Below are positions 1 through 5,129 of a stretch of 5,129 bases of DNA, piece by piece. The notes under the pieces are model-generated. The model was not told where the DNA came from, did no database searches, and worked only from the letters and a program-made list of their open reading frames with translations. Each line of letters starts with the position of its first letter. Position 1 is the first letter of the stretch. Origin of the DNA: JANNSW01 sp031431235 (GTDB lineage Bacteria; Pseudomonadota; Alphaproteobacteria; Rhizobiales; Hyphomicrobiaceae); contig JANPDA010000495.1 of NCBI GenBank assembly GCA_031431235.1, positions 1-5,129 on the forward strand, written 5' to 3'. A program made the translations under genes and the position numbers.

Positions 1-1639
1 GAGAGATGATGTCCTGCGTGGCCTGATAGGAGTTCAACGCCTCGGCGAGGTTGCCCTGCGCCATTTGCACATCACCGATCCGCTCATTGCTGATGCCGAG
101 ATCATACTGCCAGCGCGCGTTGCTCTTGTCGGCGTCGGCGAGGCGCTGGCGGATGGCGAGGCCCGCCTCGAAGCTCTTCAAGGCCTCGGGCAAATTGCCT
201 TGGGCGACGAGGACGTCGCCGATCTTGTTGAACGAGACCGAGAGGTCGCGCTGCCAGCCCGCGTTGCCCTTGTCGGCGTCGGCGAGGCGGTGGGCGATGG
301 CGAGGCTCGCCTCGAAGCTCTGCAAGGCCTCGGGCAAATTGCCTTGGGCGACCAGGACGTCGCCGATCCTCTCGAGCGAGAACGAGAGGTCGCGCTGCCA
401 GCCGGCGTTGCCCTTGTCGGCGTCGGCGAGGCGCTGGGCGATGGCCGCAGCCTCGTCGTACGTGGCGCGTGCCCGGCCGAGATCGCCGCGCGCGGCCTCG
501 ATGTCGCCAAGCACCAGCCGTGCCCAATAGAGGTTGCGCTCGTCCGTGCCAGCCTTGCCGATGGCGGTCACGCGGCGGCAGGCGCTCTCCGCGTCGCCGA
601 GATTGCCGGCCTCATTCTGGAACCAGCAATGCTGGAACATCCCCTCCACATGATCGGGATCGAGCTTTGCCGCCTCGGCATAGGCCTCGCGCGCGCTTCT
701 GGGATCGCTCACCGCCTTGATCGCGGCGAGGTTGCGGAAGGCATCGGCCGCCTCCTTGCTCTCGGTCGCGGCGCGCTTCTTCTTGTCCTGCGCGACGGCG
801 GCGAGCAGCGGCTCGGCCTCTTTCGGCTTGCCGGCTTTCAGGAGATCGAGCGCCTCTTTGTAGCGTGGGTCGGTTGCGGCCCCTTGCGCGATCGCCGTGA
901 TCGCCTGCGCGAGGCCCTGTCCGGCGCCGGGCGCGGCCTCGGCACTGGAGACCGGGCTGTACCTCGCGACCAGCGCCTCGATCTCGGAGAGCGTTTGCTG
1001 CTTCTGGTGGTTCTGCCACGCGAAGAACCCTCCCCCCGCCGCGACCGCGAGGAACACGCCGGCGATCGCCATGCGGATCCGCCCCTGCCGCCGCCGCTCC
1101 CGCTCCGCCCTCCGATAGATCTCGTCCGCCGAGAGGCCCGTGAGGCCGGCGACGACCTTGGCGAGGCCGAGCGCCTTGCCGTCGGCGGCGTCGCGCAAAT
1201 CGGGGCCGAGGATGGTGATCTCGCGGTCCGTGACCTGGCCGTCGGCACGAAGCGCGAAGCGCAATGCGGGCGGGAAGTTGTCGGGATAGGAGCCCCCGAC
1301 GATGACCGGGATCACCGGGCGGCCGGGATGGCGGGAGCGGAAGAGGCGCACCTCCTCGTTGACGGCGGGGCGTCCGGCGGCAACCGTCGAGCACAGCACG
1401 ATCAGGGCAGCGGACTGGTCGAGCGCGGCGACCGTCGCCTCGCCCAGCGTGTGCCCGCCCGTGAACTCCTCCCGGTCCTTGAAGATGGGGCGCAGCGCCT
1501 TGCCCACGCCCGGCCGCGCCGCCAGGTCCTTGTCGATCCGGAACCCTTCGAGGCTCTTGTGCAGCCAGCGCGCCCAGGCGGCATCGGCATGGGCATAGGA
1601 GAGGAACGCGCGAAACTTCAGCTCGACCACCTCGGCCAT
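1..1639 (-). CDS. TIR domain, membrane segment and TPR-repeat protein; 3' end beyond window
   Basis: The frame is open from ATG at 1639 to the window edge: 546 codons with no stop, so the C-terminus is missing. Residues 9-165 look like a bacterial TIR domain: FLSYAHAD near residue 12 (box 1), a BB-loop-like FKDREEFTGG (53-62), a hydrophobic strand ending in LIVLCS (79-84), and NEEV (94-97), where the family usually has a W-x-x-E pattern with the NADase glutamate. A basic stretch (176-189) precedes a hydrophobic segment at 188-208. A helical, TPR-like region follows to about 402, then 48-residue repeats starting at R403, R451 and R499 (motifs RLADADK, IGDVLVAQGNL, EAL). By the positive-inside rule the TIR domain would be cytoplasmic and the repeats periplasmic (inference). 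Five G's lie 5 nt upstream of the ATG; there is no other start before an in-frame TAG supplied by the element at 1703. TIR proteins act in NAD+ cleavage, signalling and phage defence; the role of this one is unknown. Confidence 0.9.
   Translation of the reverse strand, partial: MAEVVELKFRAFLSYAHADAAWARWLHKSLEGFRIDKDLAARPGVGKALRPIFKDREEFTGGHTLGEATVAALDQSAALIVLCSTVAAGRPAVNEEVRLFRSRHPGRPVIPVIVGGSYPDNFPPALRFALRADGQVTDREITILGPDLRDAADGKALGLAKVVAGLTGLSADEIYRRAERERRRQGRIRMAIAGVFLAVAAGGGFFAWQNHQKQQTLSEIEALVARYSPVSSAEAAPGAGQGLAQAITAIAQGAATDPRYKEALDLLKAGKPKEAEPLLAAVAQDKKKRAATESKEAADAFRNLAAIKAVSDPRSAREAYAEAAKLDPDHVEGMFQHCWFQNEAGNLGDAESACRRVTAIGKAGTDERNLYWARLVLGDIEAARGDLGRARATYDEAAAIAQRLADADKGNAGWQRDLSFSLERIGDVLVAQGNLPEALQSFEASLAIAHRLADADKGNAGWQRDLSVSFNKIGDVLVAQGNLPEALKSFEAGLAIRQRLADADKSNARWQYDLGISNERIGDVQMAQGNLAEALNSYQATQDIIS
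126..413 (-). repeat. Two 144-bp in-frame tandem repeats coding for TPR-type units
   Basis: The unit beginning with ttgtcggcgtcggcgaggcg on the plus strand occurs at 126 and 270 and restarts at 414, a 144-bp period. By hand alignment the two full units differ at about 12 of 144 positions. Each encodes 48 residues of the TIR-TPR protein, of the form RLADADKGNAGWQRDL followed by IGDVLVAQGNLPEAL. A more diverged copy continues toward the window edge (1-125). A period of 48 is longer than the 34-residue TPR consensus, as in long-linker TPR arrays. The near-identity implies recent duplication or homogenisation. Confidence 0.9.
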
Positions 1640-1702
1640 CGCAACCCCCGGGAGTGCCGCTATCCACGAGGTGGGAACAATAGGACACGTCGAGATTTGC
1701 GG

Positions 1703-1834
1703 CTAGTGTTCCGACTCATTCATTCGGTACCCCAAATGAATGGCCAGCCCACTAGCCAACTTTTTGTTTGTGTTCCGTCTTTCCATTCATTGATCCAGCT
1801 TCGCCGGAATCGAATGAATGGGACGGAACACTAG
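1703..1834. mobile_element. Element A: 132-bp double-hairpin MITE-like element, CTAG ends
   Basis: The element starts CTAGTGTTCCG and ends CGGAACACTAG. The terminal inverted repeats are about 24 bp with 2 mismatches. There are two internal modules. The left one (1703-1755) is bounded by CTAGTG and CACTAG and contains CATTCAT (1717-1723) paired with ATGAATG (1736-1742). The right one is a strong stem: GTGTTCCGTC (1770-1779) pairs with GACGGAACAC (1822-1831), and CCATTCATT (1783-1791) pairs with AATGAATGG (1813-1821), with a 3-nt bulge. It has no coding potential, and a second copy lies at 3026-3157. CTAG at both ends is what insertion at TA within CTAG with TA duplication would give, typical of IS630/Tc1-mariner elements; mobilisation in trans is inferred. 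It sits 63 bp upstream of the TIR-TPR start codon and touches the transglutaminase-like stop codon. Confidence 0.85.
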
Positions 1835-2550
1835 TCCCCGAAGTTCTCCAACAGCCCGGCAAGGCTCACGTCCGGGATCGGCGTATAGGGCGGGAAGAAC
1901 CGGCCATGGCGCGAGTAGAGCCCGCGCACGAACACGAAGCTCCCGAGGAAGATGCCGTTGATCGGTCTCCCGCTGTCGCTCGCCCACGGCCCGGCCCGAT
2001 CGGCCATGCGCTTCAGGCCAGCGAGCGATACCGGGTTCCGATCGGCGTCCAGGCCGATCCAGCGGAAATTCGATTCGATCACCATCCAGCCCTTGGCGGT
2101 CAGAACCTCGGTGACCGCGTGCGACGGATTTTCGGGCGTCAGCAGCGCCAGCACCCCAGACCGCTCGGCGGTCGAGTAGATGGAGGCGTGCCTGGTCGCA
2201 TAGCCCAGCGACGACAGGATCTTCTCCATCGCCCGGCTGCGGTCGAAGCACAGGCCCTGGCGCAGCTCGTACAGGTCCTTCAGCTCGCGCCCGCGATCGA
2301 GCGCGATGCCGGTGTTTTTTGGCGTTGCCTTCAGGACCGCATCCTGCACGGCGGCAATCGTGCGAACCTGGCTCTCGAAGTCCGAAGGCGCTGGAACGAG
2401 CGCGGCAGCGCCGGTGTAGCCTGCCTCCAGCAGCATCCGCTCGGCATAGCTCCGGTCCTCCGCCGTGACCACGGTCGGCACGTCATGCCAGCCGACCAGG
2501 GCCGCAAGCGCGGCTGCGGCAATGAGGCTGCCAGTGTCAATCAGGCTCAT
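1831..2550 (-). CDS. Transglutaminase-like (cysteine peptidase fold) protein, 239 aa
   Basis: The product carries a transglutaminase-like core: GLCFDRS with Cys101 at the start of a helix, then SHAVTEV with His144, then GWMVIESN, where the third catalytic position (usually Asp) appears to be Glu159, with Asn161 close by. The N-terminus has a hydrophobic stretch (about residues 8-21) that could be a signal anchor, although there are no basic residues before it. The C-terminal part (200-239) includes YSRHGRFFPPY. ATG at 2550 has GGAG 6 nt upstream (2557-2560). The gene follows vapD by 44 bp on the same strand, so they may share a transcript. The stop codon TAG (1833-1831) is part of the terminal CTAG of element A. 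The substrate is unknown; it could be a peptidase, a transglutaminase or an inactive relative. The fold call rests on motif spacing alone. Confidence 0.75.
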   Translation of the reverse strand: MSLIDTGSLIAAAALAALVGWHDVPTVVTAEDRSYAERMLLEAGYTGAAALVPAPSDFESQVRTIAAVQDAVLKATPKNTGIALDRGRELKDLYELRQGLCFDRSRAMEKILSSLGYATRHASIYSTAERSGVLALLTPENPSHAVTEVLTAKGWMVIESNFRWIGLDADRNPVSLAGLKRMADRAGPWASDSGRPINGIFLGSFVFVRGLYSRHGRFFPPYTPIPDVSLAGLLENFGD

Positions 2551-2594
2551 GGGGCACTCCGGGCTGCGTGAAGCCGCTGCAGACGGGCAAATGC

Positions 2595-2915
2595 CTATCG
2601 GGAACGTCGCGTCGGTGGTGGGCGGACGGCGCGCTCGACCGCAGGCATCAGGTCATTGTTGTCCTCGATCCGAAGCATGCGAATATCGCGCACCGCGGCC
2701 GAGAACCAGGCGAATCGCTGTGTCAGATCCTGGACGGCAAGCACACAAGTGACCGCGTCCACCCGATCGCCGCCGAAGTAGACGCTCCCCTGCTGCCAAT
2801 CGAAGCCGTATTCCTCGAGCGCTTTGCGGATTTCCATATAGGCGTTACGCCACGAAGTATTGCCATATCCCTGTTCGAGCATCTGAGTATCGAGATCGAA
2901 CGTAATCGCATACAT
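2595..2915 (-). CDS. vapD: VapD-family protein (Cas2-like endoribonuclease/toxin)
   Basis: The 106-residue product begins MYAITFDLD and contains QQGSVYFGGD (41-50), VTCVLAVQDL (55-64) and VRDIRMLRIEDNNDL (75-89), the signature segments of virulence-associated protein D. VapD has a ferredoxin-like fold related to Cas2 and acts as an RNase; in Haemophilus it is the toxin of the VapXD pair. Asp7 after the first strand matches the usual catalytic position of that fold. I chose ATG 2915 because family homology starts there and GGAG lies 7 nt upstream. The frame stays open to an ATG at 2972, which would add 19 residues unlike the family and has a weak ribosome binding site. The tail after residue 94 (PPPTRRSR) is longer than in the roughly 91-95-residue homologues I recall. 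No antitoxin gene is evident beside it. Confidence 0.88.
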   Translation of the reverse strand: MYAITFDLDTQMLEQGYGNTSWRNAYMEIRKALEEYGFDWQQGSVYFGGDRVDAVTCVLAVQDLTQRFAWFSAAVRDIRMLRIEDNNDLMPAVERAVRPPPTRRSR

Positions 2916-2926
2916 TCTTCCACTCC
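2916..2926 (-). promoter_or_regulatory. Ribosome binding site deciding the vapD start
   Basis: On the minus strand, GGAG (2926-2923) and the overlapping purine run GGAAGA (2921-2916) lie directly before ATG 2915. Spacing from GGAG is 7 nt. This, together with family homology starting at MYAITF, favours 2915 over the in-frame ATG at 2972. Confidence 0.6.
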
Positions 2927-2945
2927 GACTTCCCCGTGCTGAGTT

Positions 2946-2959
2946 GTGCCCAATTGCAC
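2946..2959. promoter_or_regulatory. Small inverted repeat upstream of vapD, possible operator
   Basis: GTGCCCAATTGCAC has 4-bp arms (GTGC/GCAC) around a centre containing the palindrome CAATTG. It lies 30 bp upstream of the vapD start codon. Toxin genes are often autoregulated through such sites, but 4-bp arms occur easily by chance and I see no convincing -35/-10 pair nearby. Confidence 0.15.
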
Positions 2960-3025
2960 TTGCTGGTTGCATGGTCTTGATCTCGTCGTACCTGATCGTC
3001 TTCGGTGGATATGTGTGATTCGATC

Positions 3026-3157
3026 CTAGTGTTCCGACTCATTCATCCGGTACTCCAAATGAATGGCCAGCCCACTAGCTAACGCTTTGTTTGTGTTCCG
3101 TCTTTCCATTCATTGATCCAGCTTCGCCGGAATCGAATGAATGGGACGGAACACTAG
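3026..3157. mobile_element. Element B: second copy of the 132-bp double-hairpin element
   Basis: This copy has the same length and orientation as the one at 1703-1834. By hand alignment 127 of 132 bases are identical; the 5 differences are all in the left half and the linker, and the right 60-bp hairpin is identical. CTAG is present at both ends and once inside (3075-3078), again splitting it into two hairpin modules. It begins 27 bp downstream of the sdhA stop codon and ends 110 bp upstream of the vapD start. Transcripts from sdhA would read into its strong stem (3093-3154), but no U-tract follows in that direction, so it is not a canonical terminator. Confidence 0.85.
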
Positions 3158-3184
3158 CACAGTCGGAGACCTGCGGCATCGTCG

Positions 3185-4996
3185 TCAGTAGGTCCGTGGC
3201 TTCGGCGGAATGGTGGCGATCTCGTTGGTGAGCGTCTGGGTATGCACGGGCCGATAGCCGAGCTGGACCGTGCGCTTGGCATCGTTCGCCCAGGCAAGGG
3301 TGTGCTTCATCCATTCCTCGTCGTCGCGGTCGGGATAGTCGTCGCGCGCGTGTGCGCCACGGCTTTCGGTCCGCGCCGCCGCGCCTGCCACCGTCACGGC
3401 GGCTTGCGCGATCAAATTGTCGTACTCGAGCGTCTCGATCAGATCGGTATTCCAGATCAGCGACCGGTCGGTGACGCTGATATCGTCGGTGCCGCGCCAG
3501 ATCCCGGTGATGTCGCGCACGCCACTTTGCAGCGTCTCACCGGTGCGGAACACGGCCGCGTCCGCCTGCATCGTCCGCTGCATCTTGTTGCGCAAGACGG
3601 AGGTCGGCGTGCCGCCCGCGGCGTTGCGGAAACAGTCGAGCCTGGAAAGCGCGAGCTCGCCCGCGTCCTTGGGCAGCTCCGCCGCCGCCGAGCCCGGTTC
3701 GACCGTCGCCGCGCAGCGCAGCGCCGCCGCCCGGCCGAACACCACGAGGTCGATGAGCGAGTTCGAGCCGAGCCGGTTGGCCCCATGCACCGAGACCGAG
3801 GCACCCTCGCCGATCGCCATCAGTCCGGGCACGATCGCATCGGGGGCATCCGGCGCTCCCGACAGCACCTCGCCATGGTAGTTCGTCGGGATGCCTCCCA
3901 TGTTGTAATGAACGGTCGGCAGCACCGGAATCGGCGTCCGCCGGAGGTCGACGCCGGCGAACACCTTGGCGCTCTCGGTGATGCCCGGCAGCCGCTCGGC
4001 GAGGATCCGCGGGTCCAGGTGGTCGAGATGCAGGTAAATGTGGTCCTTCATCGGTCCGACGCCCCGCCCCTGGCGGATCTCGACCGTCATCGAGCGCGAG
4101 ACCACATCGCGTGAGGCGAGGTCCTTGGCATGCGGCGCATAGCGCTCCATGAAGCGCTCGCCCTCCGAGTTCGTCAGATAGCCGCCCTCGCCGCGCGCGC
4201 CCTCCGTGATCAGCACGCCAGCGCCGTAGACGCCGGTCGGATGGAACTGCACGAACTCCATGTCCTGCAGCGGCAGGCCTGCCCGCAGCGCCATGGCATT
4301 GCCATCGCCGGTGCAGGTGTGGGCGCTGGTGCAAGTGAAGTAGGCCCGGCCGTAACCGCCGGTCGCCAGGATCGTCTGCTTGGCCCGGAAACGGTGCAGC
4401 GTGCCGTCGGCGAGGCAGAGCGCGACGACGCCATGGCAGGCGCCGCGGGCATCCATGATCAGGTCGATCGCGAAATACTCGATGAAGAACTCGGTCGAGT
4501 AGCGCAGGCTCTGCCCGTAGAGGGTATGCAACATGGCGTGTCCGGTGCGGTCCGCAGCCGCACAGGTTCGCTGGGCGGGCGGCCCTTCGCCGAACTTGGT
4601 GGTCATGCCGCCGAACGGGCGCTGATAGATGCGGCCATCCTCGGTGCGGCTGAACGGCACGCCGAAATGCTCGAGCTCGTAGACGGCGGCCGGCGCATTG
4701 CGGCAGAGGTACTCGATCGCATCCTGGTCGCCGAGCCAGTCCGAGCCTTTGACGGTGTCGTACATGTGCCAGCGCCAATCGTCAGGCCCCATATTGCCGA
4801 GCGCCGCCGCAACACCGCCCTGCGCGGCGACCGTATGGGAGCGGGTCGGAAACACTTTCGTGATGCAGGCGGTCTTGAGGCCGGCTTCCGACGCGCCGAG
4901 CGAGGCCCTGAGCCCGGCCCCACCCGCTCCCACCACCACCACGTCGAACGTGTGATCGATCATCGGATAGGCACGGCCGTTGACGGCTGGCTTCAC
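3185..4996 (-). CDS. sdhA: Succinate dehydrogenase flavoprotein subunit SdhA
   Basis: This is the FAD-binding subunit of complex II, oxidising succinate to fumarate in the TCA cycle on the cytoplasmic face of the inner membrane. Counting from ATG 5044, motifs are: VVVVGAGGAGLR dinucleotide fold (35-46); RSHTVAAQGG with the flavinylated His70; QFHPTG (His268); EGARGEGG (Arg284); PTVHYNMGG (His379); and GANRLGSNSL (Arg424). These match the substrate and proton-transfer residues of the family. The C-terminus PPKPRTY is the usual end, so the gene is complete. I prefer GTG 4996 (residue 17 of the long frame): AAGGG lies 10 nt upstream, the product is 603 aa, and codons further upstream run into the hairpin element at 5016. 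ATG 5044 lies inside that element; ATG 4963 is a shorter option without a good ribosome binding site. The usual neighbour sdhB does not follow; sdhC/sdhD cannot be seen before the window ends. Confidence 0.96.
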   Translation of the reverse strand: MKPAVNGRAYPMIDHTFDVVVVGAGGAGLRASLGASEAGLKTACITKVFPTRSHTVAAQGGVAAALGNMGPDDWRWHMYDTVKGSDWLGDQDAIEYLCRNAPAAVYELEHFGVPFSRTEDGRIYQRPFGGMTTKFGEGPPAQRTCAAADRTGHAMLHTLYGQSLRYSTEFFIEYFAIDLIMDARGACHGVVALCLADGTLHRFRAKQTILATGGYGRAYFTCTSAHTCTGDGNAMALRAGLPLQDMEFVQFHPTGVYGAGVLITEGARGEGGYLTNSEGERFMERYAPHAKDLASRDVVSRSMTVEIRQGRGVGPMKDHIYLHLDHLDPRILAERLPGITESAKVFAGVDLRRTPIPVLPTVHYNMGGIPTNYHGEVLSGAPDAPDAIVPGLMAIGEGASVSVHGANRLGSNSLIDLVVFGRAAALRCAATVEPGSAAAELPKDAGELALSRLDCFRNAAGGTPTSVLRNKMQRTMQADAAVFRTGETLQSGVRDITGIWRGTDDISVTDRSLIWNTDLIETLEYDNLIAQAAVTVAGAAARTESRGAHARDDYPDRDDEEWMKHTLAWANDAKRTVQLGYRPVHTQTLTNEIATIPPKPRTY

Positions 4997-5015
4997 GGCG
5001 CCCGCACCCTTGGGA

Positions 5016-5091
5016 CTAGTGTCCTGTCTCCGAAATACGCTCATCCTCGCAGTGTCCTCTGAAGCGTATTTCGGAGATGAAAGGACACTAG
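5016..5091. mobile_element. Element C: 76-bp single-hairpin MITE-like element, CTAG ends
   Basis: CTAGTGTCCT (5016-5025) pairs with AGGACACTAG (5082-5091), 10 bp perfect. Then TCTCCGAAATACGC (5027-5040) pairs with GCGTATTTCGGAGA (5064-5077), 14 bp perfect. A small internal loop (1 nt against 4 nt) separates the stems, and a 23-nt loop closes the hairpin. The body is unrelated to the 132-bp elements but the ends share CTAGTGT, suggesting the same kind of transposase and CTAG target. It lies across the upstream end of the sdhA reading frame and contributes an ATG (5044-5042) preceded by AGAGGA. Confidence 0.8.
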
Positions 5092-5104
5092 CAACTCTAT
5101 GATT

Positions 5105-5129
5105 CTAGTGTGGTTTCGCCTCGCAAATG
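5105..5129. mobile_element. Element D: left end of another CTAGTGT element, cut by window edge
   Basis: CTAGTGTGGTTTCGCC begins 13 bp after the 76-bp hairpin element and shares CTAGTGT with the ends of the three complete elements. After that it differs from them, so it would be a third sequence type. The partner end lies outside the window, so the identification rests on the 7-bp end and the context. Confidence 0.4.

Larger units (their letters stand above)
1703..3157. other. Possible composite unit: vapD and transglutaminase-like gene between direct repeats
   Basis: The two 132-bp elements lie in direct orientation, 1323 bp apart start to start, and enclose exactly vapD and the transglutaminase-like gene. 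Over 2821-3000 the GC content is 90/180 (50%), against 126/180 (70%) in three sampled lines of sdhA (3661-3780 and 4441-4500). The enclosed segment could be a mobile or excisable cassette, or two independent insertions may flank resident genes by chance. No transposase is present inside. Confidence 0.35.

Noticed and set aside
126..413. A CRISPR array, given regular repeats
   Set aside because: The 144-bp repeats are contiguous without unique spacers, keep one reading frame and encode protein repeats.
612..1688. A 358-codon minus-strand open frame overlapping the TIR-TPR gene
   Set aside because: It is a +1/-1 frame shadow with Gly/Arg/Pro-rich composition and starts upstream of the real ATG. 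The TIR reading frame shows no sign of a frameshift.
1676..1690. TAGGACAC at 1681 as a remnant of a 76-bp-type element end
   Set aside because: Only a 7-bp match to the GGACACTAG end, with no CTAG and no partner arm nearby; probably chance.
65..1834. A 589-codon open frame on the plus strand opposite the TIR-TPR gene
   Set aside because: It is the antisense shadow of a GC-rich gene. Its protein is an unstructured run of Arg, Ala, Gly, Leu and Val with no family motif, while the minus-strand frame gives clear TIR and TPR motifs.
2845..3042. A 65-codon frame upstream of and overlapping vapD, considered as a VapX-like antitoxin
   Set aside because: It starts inside element B, overlaps vapD by about 70 bp in another frame, lacks a good ribosome binding site and does not resemble any antitoxin I know.
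3093..3154. The strong hairpin after sdhA as a Rho-independent terminator
   Set aside because: In the direction of sdhA transcription the stem is AT-interrupted and followed by an A-rich stretch, not a U-tract, and it belongs to a repeated element. It may still affect mRNA stability.
4130..5062. A 310-codon plus-strand open frame, and another at 3242-4114, opposite sdhA
   Set aside because: sdhA is intact and strongly conserved on the other strand; these frames are compositional shadows with no recognisable domain.
5080..5129. A sigma70-type promoter for sdhA between elements C and D
   Set aside because: On the minus strand TAGAAT resembles a -10 box, but the only TTGCGA candidate is 13 bp away and the site overlaps an element end, so support is too weak.

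Overview
The window is GC-rich DNA from an alphaproteobacterium, most likely of the Rhizobiales/Hyphomicrobiales type. This rests on the alphaproteobacterial-type SdhA, the TIR-TPR protein architecture and the codon use; the species cannot be named. All four genes I support lie on the minus strand, so transcription runs from high to low coordinates: sdhA, vapD, a transglutaminase-like gene, and a TIR-TPR gene that runs off the left edge of the window.

Layout from right to left. At 5105-5129 is the start of a palindrome-type element (D), cut by the window edge. At 5016-5091 is a 76-bp hairpin element (C) lying across the 5' end of sdhA. At 3185-4996 is a complete succinate dehydrogenase flavoprotein gene with all the catalytic motifs I could check; no sdhB follows it. 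At 3026-3157 is a 132-bp double-hairpin element (B). At 2595-2915 is a VapD-family gene (Cas2-like RNase or toxin). At 1831-2550 is a transglutaminase-like protein whose stop codon falls inside the terminal CTAG of a second 132-bp element (A, 1703-1834). At 1-1639 is an incomplete gene for a membrane-anchored TIR protein with 48-residue TPR-type repeats.

The main unexplained structure is the set of short non-coding elements. A and B are 132 bp each, differ at 5 positions and lie in the same orientation. They bracket vapD and the transglutaminase-like gene. All four elements begin or end with CTAGTGT/ACACTAG, and all nine CTAG tetramers I found in the window lie in or at the ends of these elements. 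This fits MITE-type elements moved in trans by a transposase that targets TA within CTAG, as in the IS630/Tc1-mariner superfamily (inference).

Functionally, sdhA is core metabolism (TCA cycle and respiratory complex II). The other three genes look accessory: a possible toxin or RNase, a possible cysteine peptidase or transglutaminase, and a TIR protein. That content, the element scars and the roughly 50% GC around the vapD 5' end suggest acquired DNA next to an isolated sdhA. Whether the three accessory genes form one defence or stress system is speculative.
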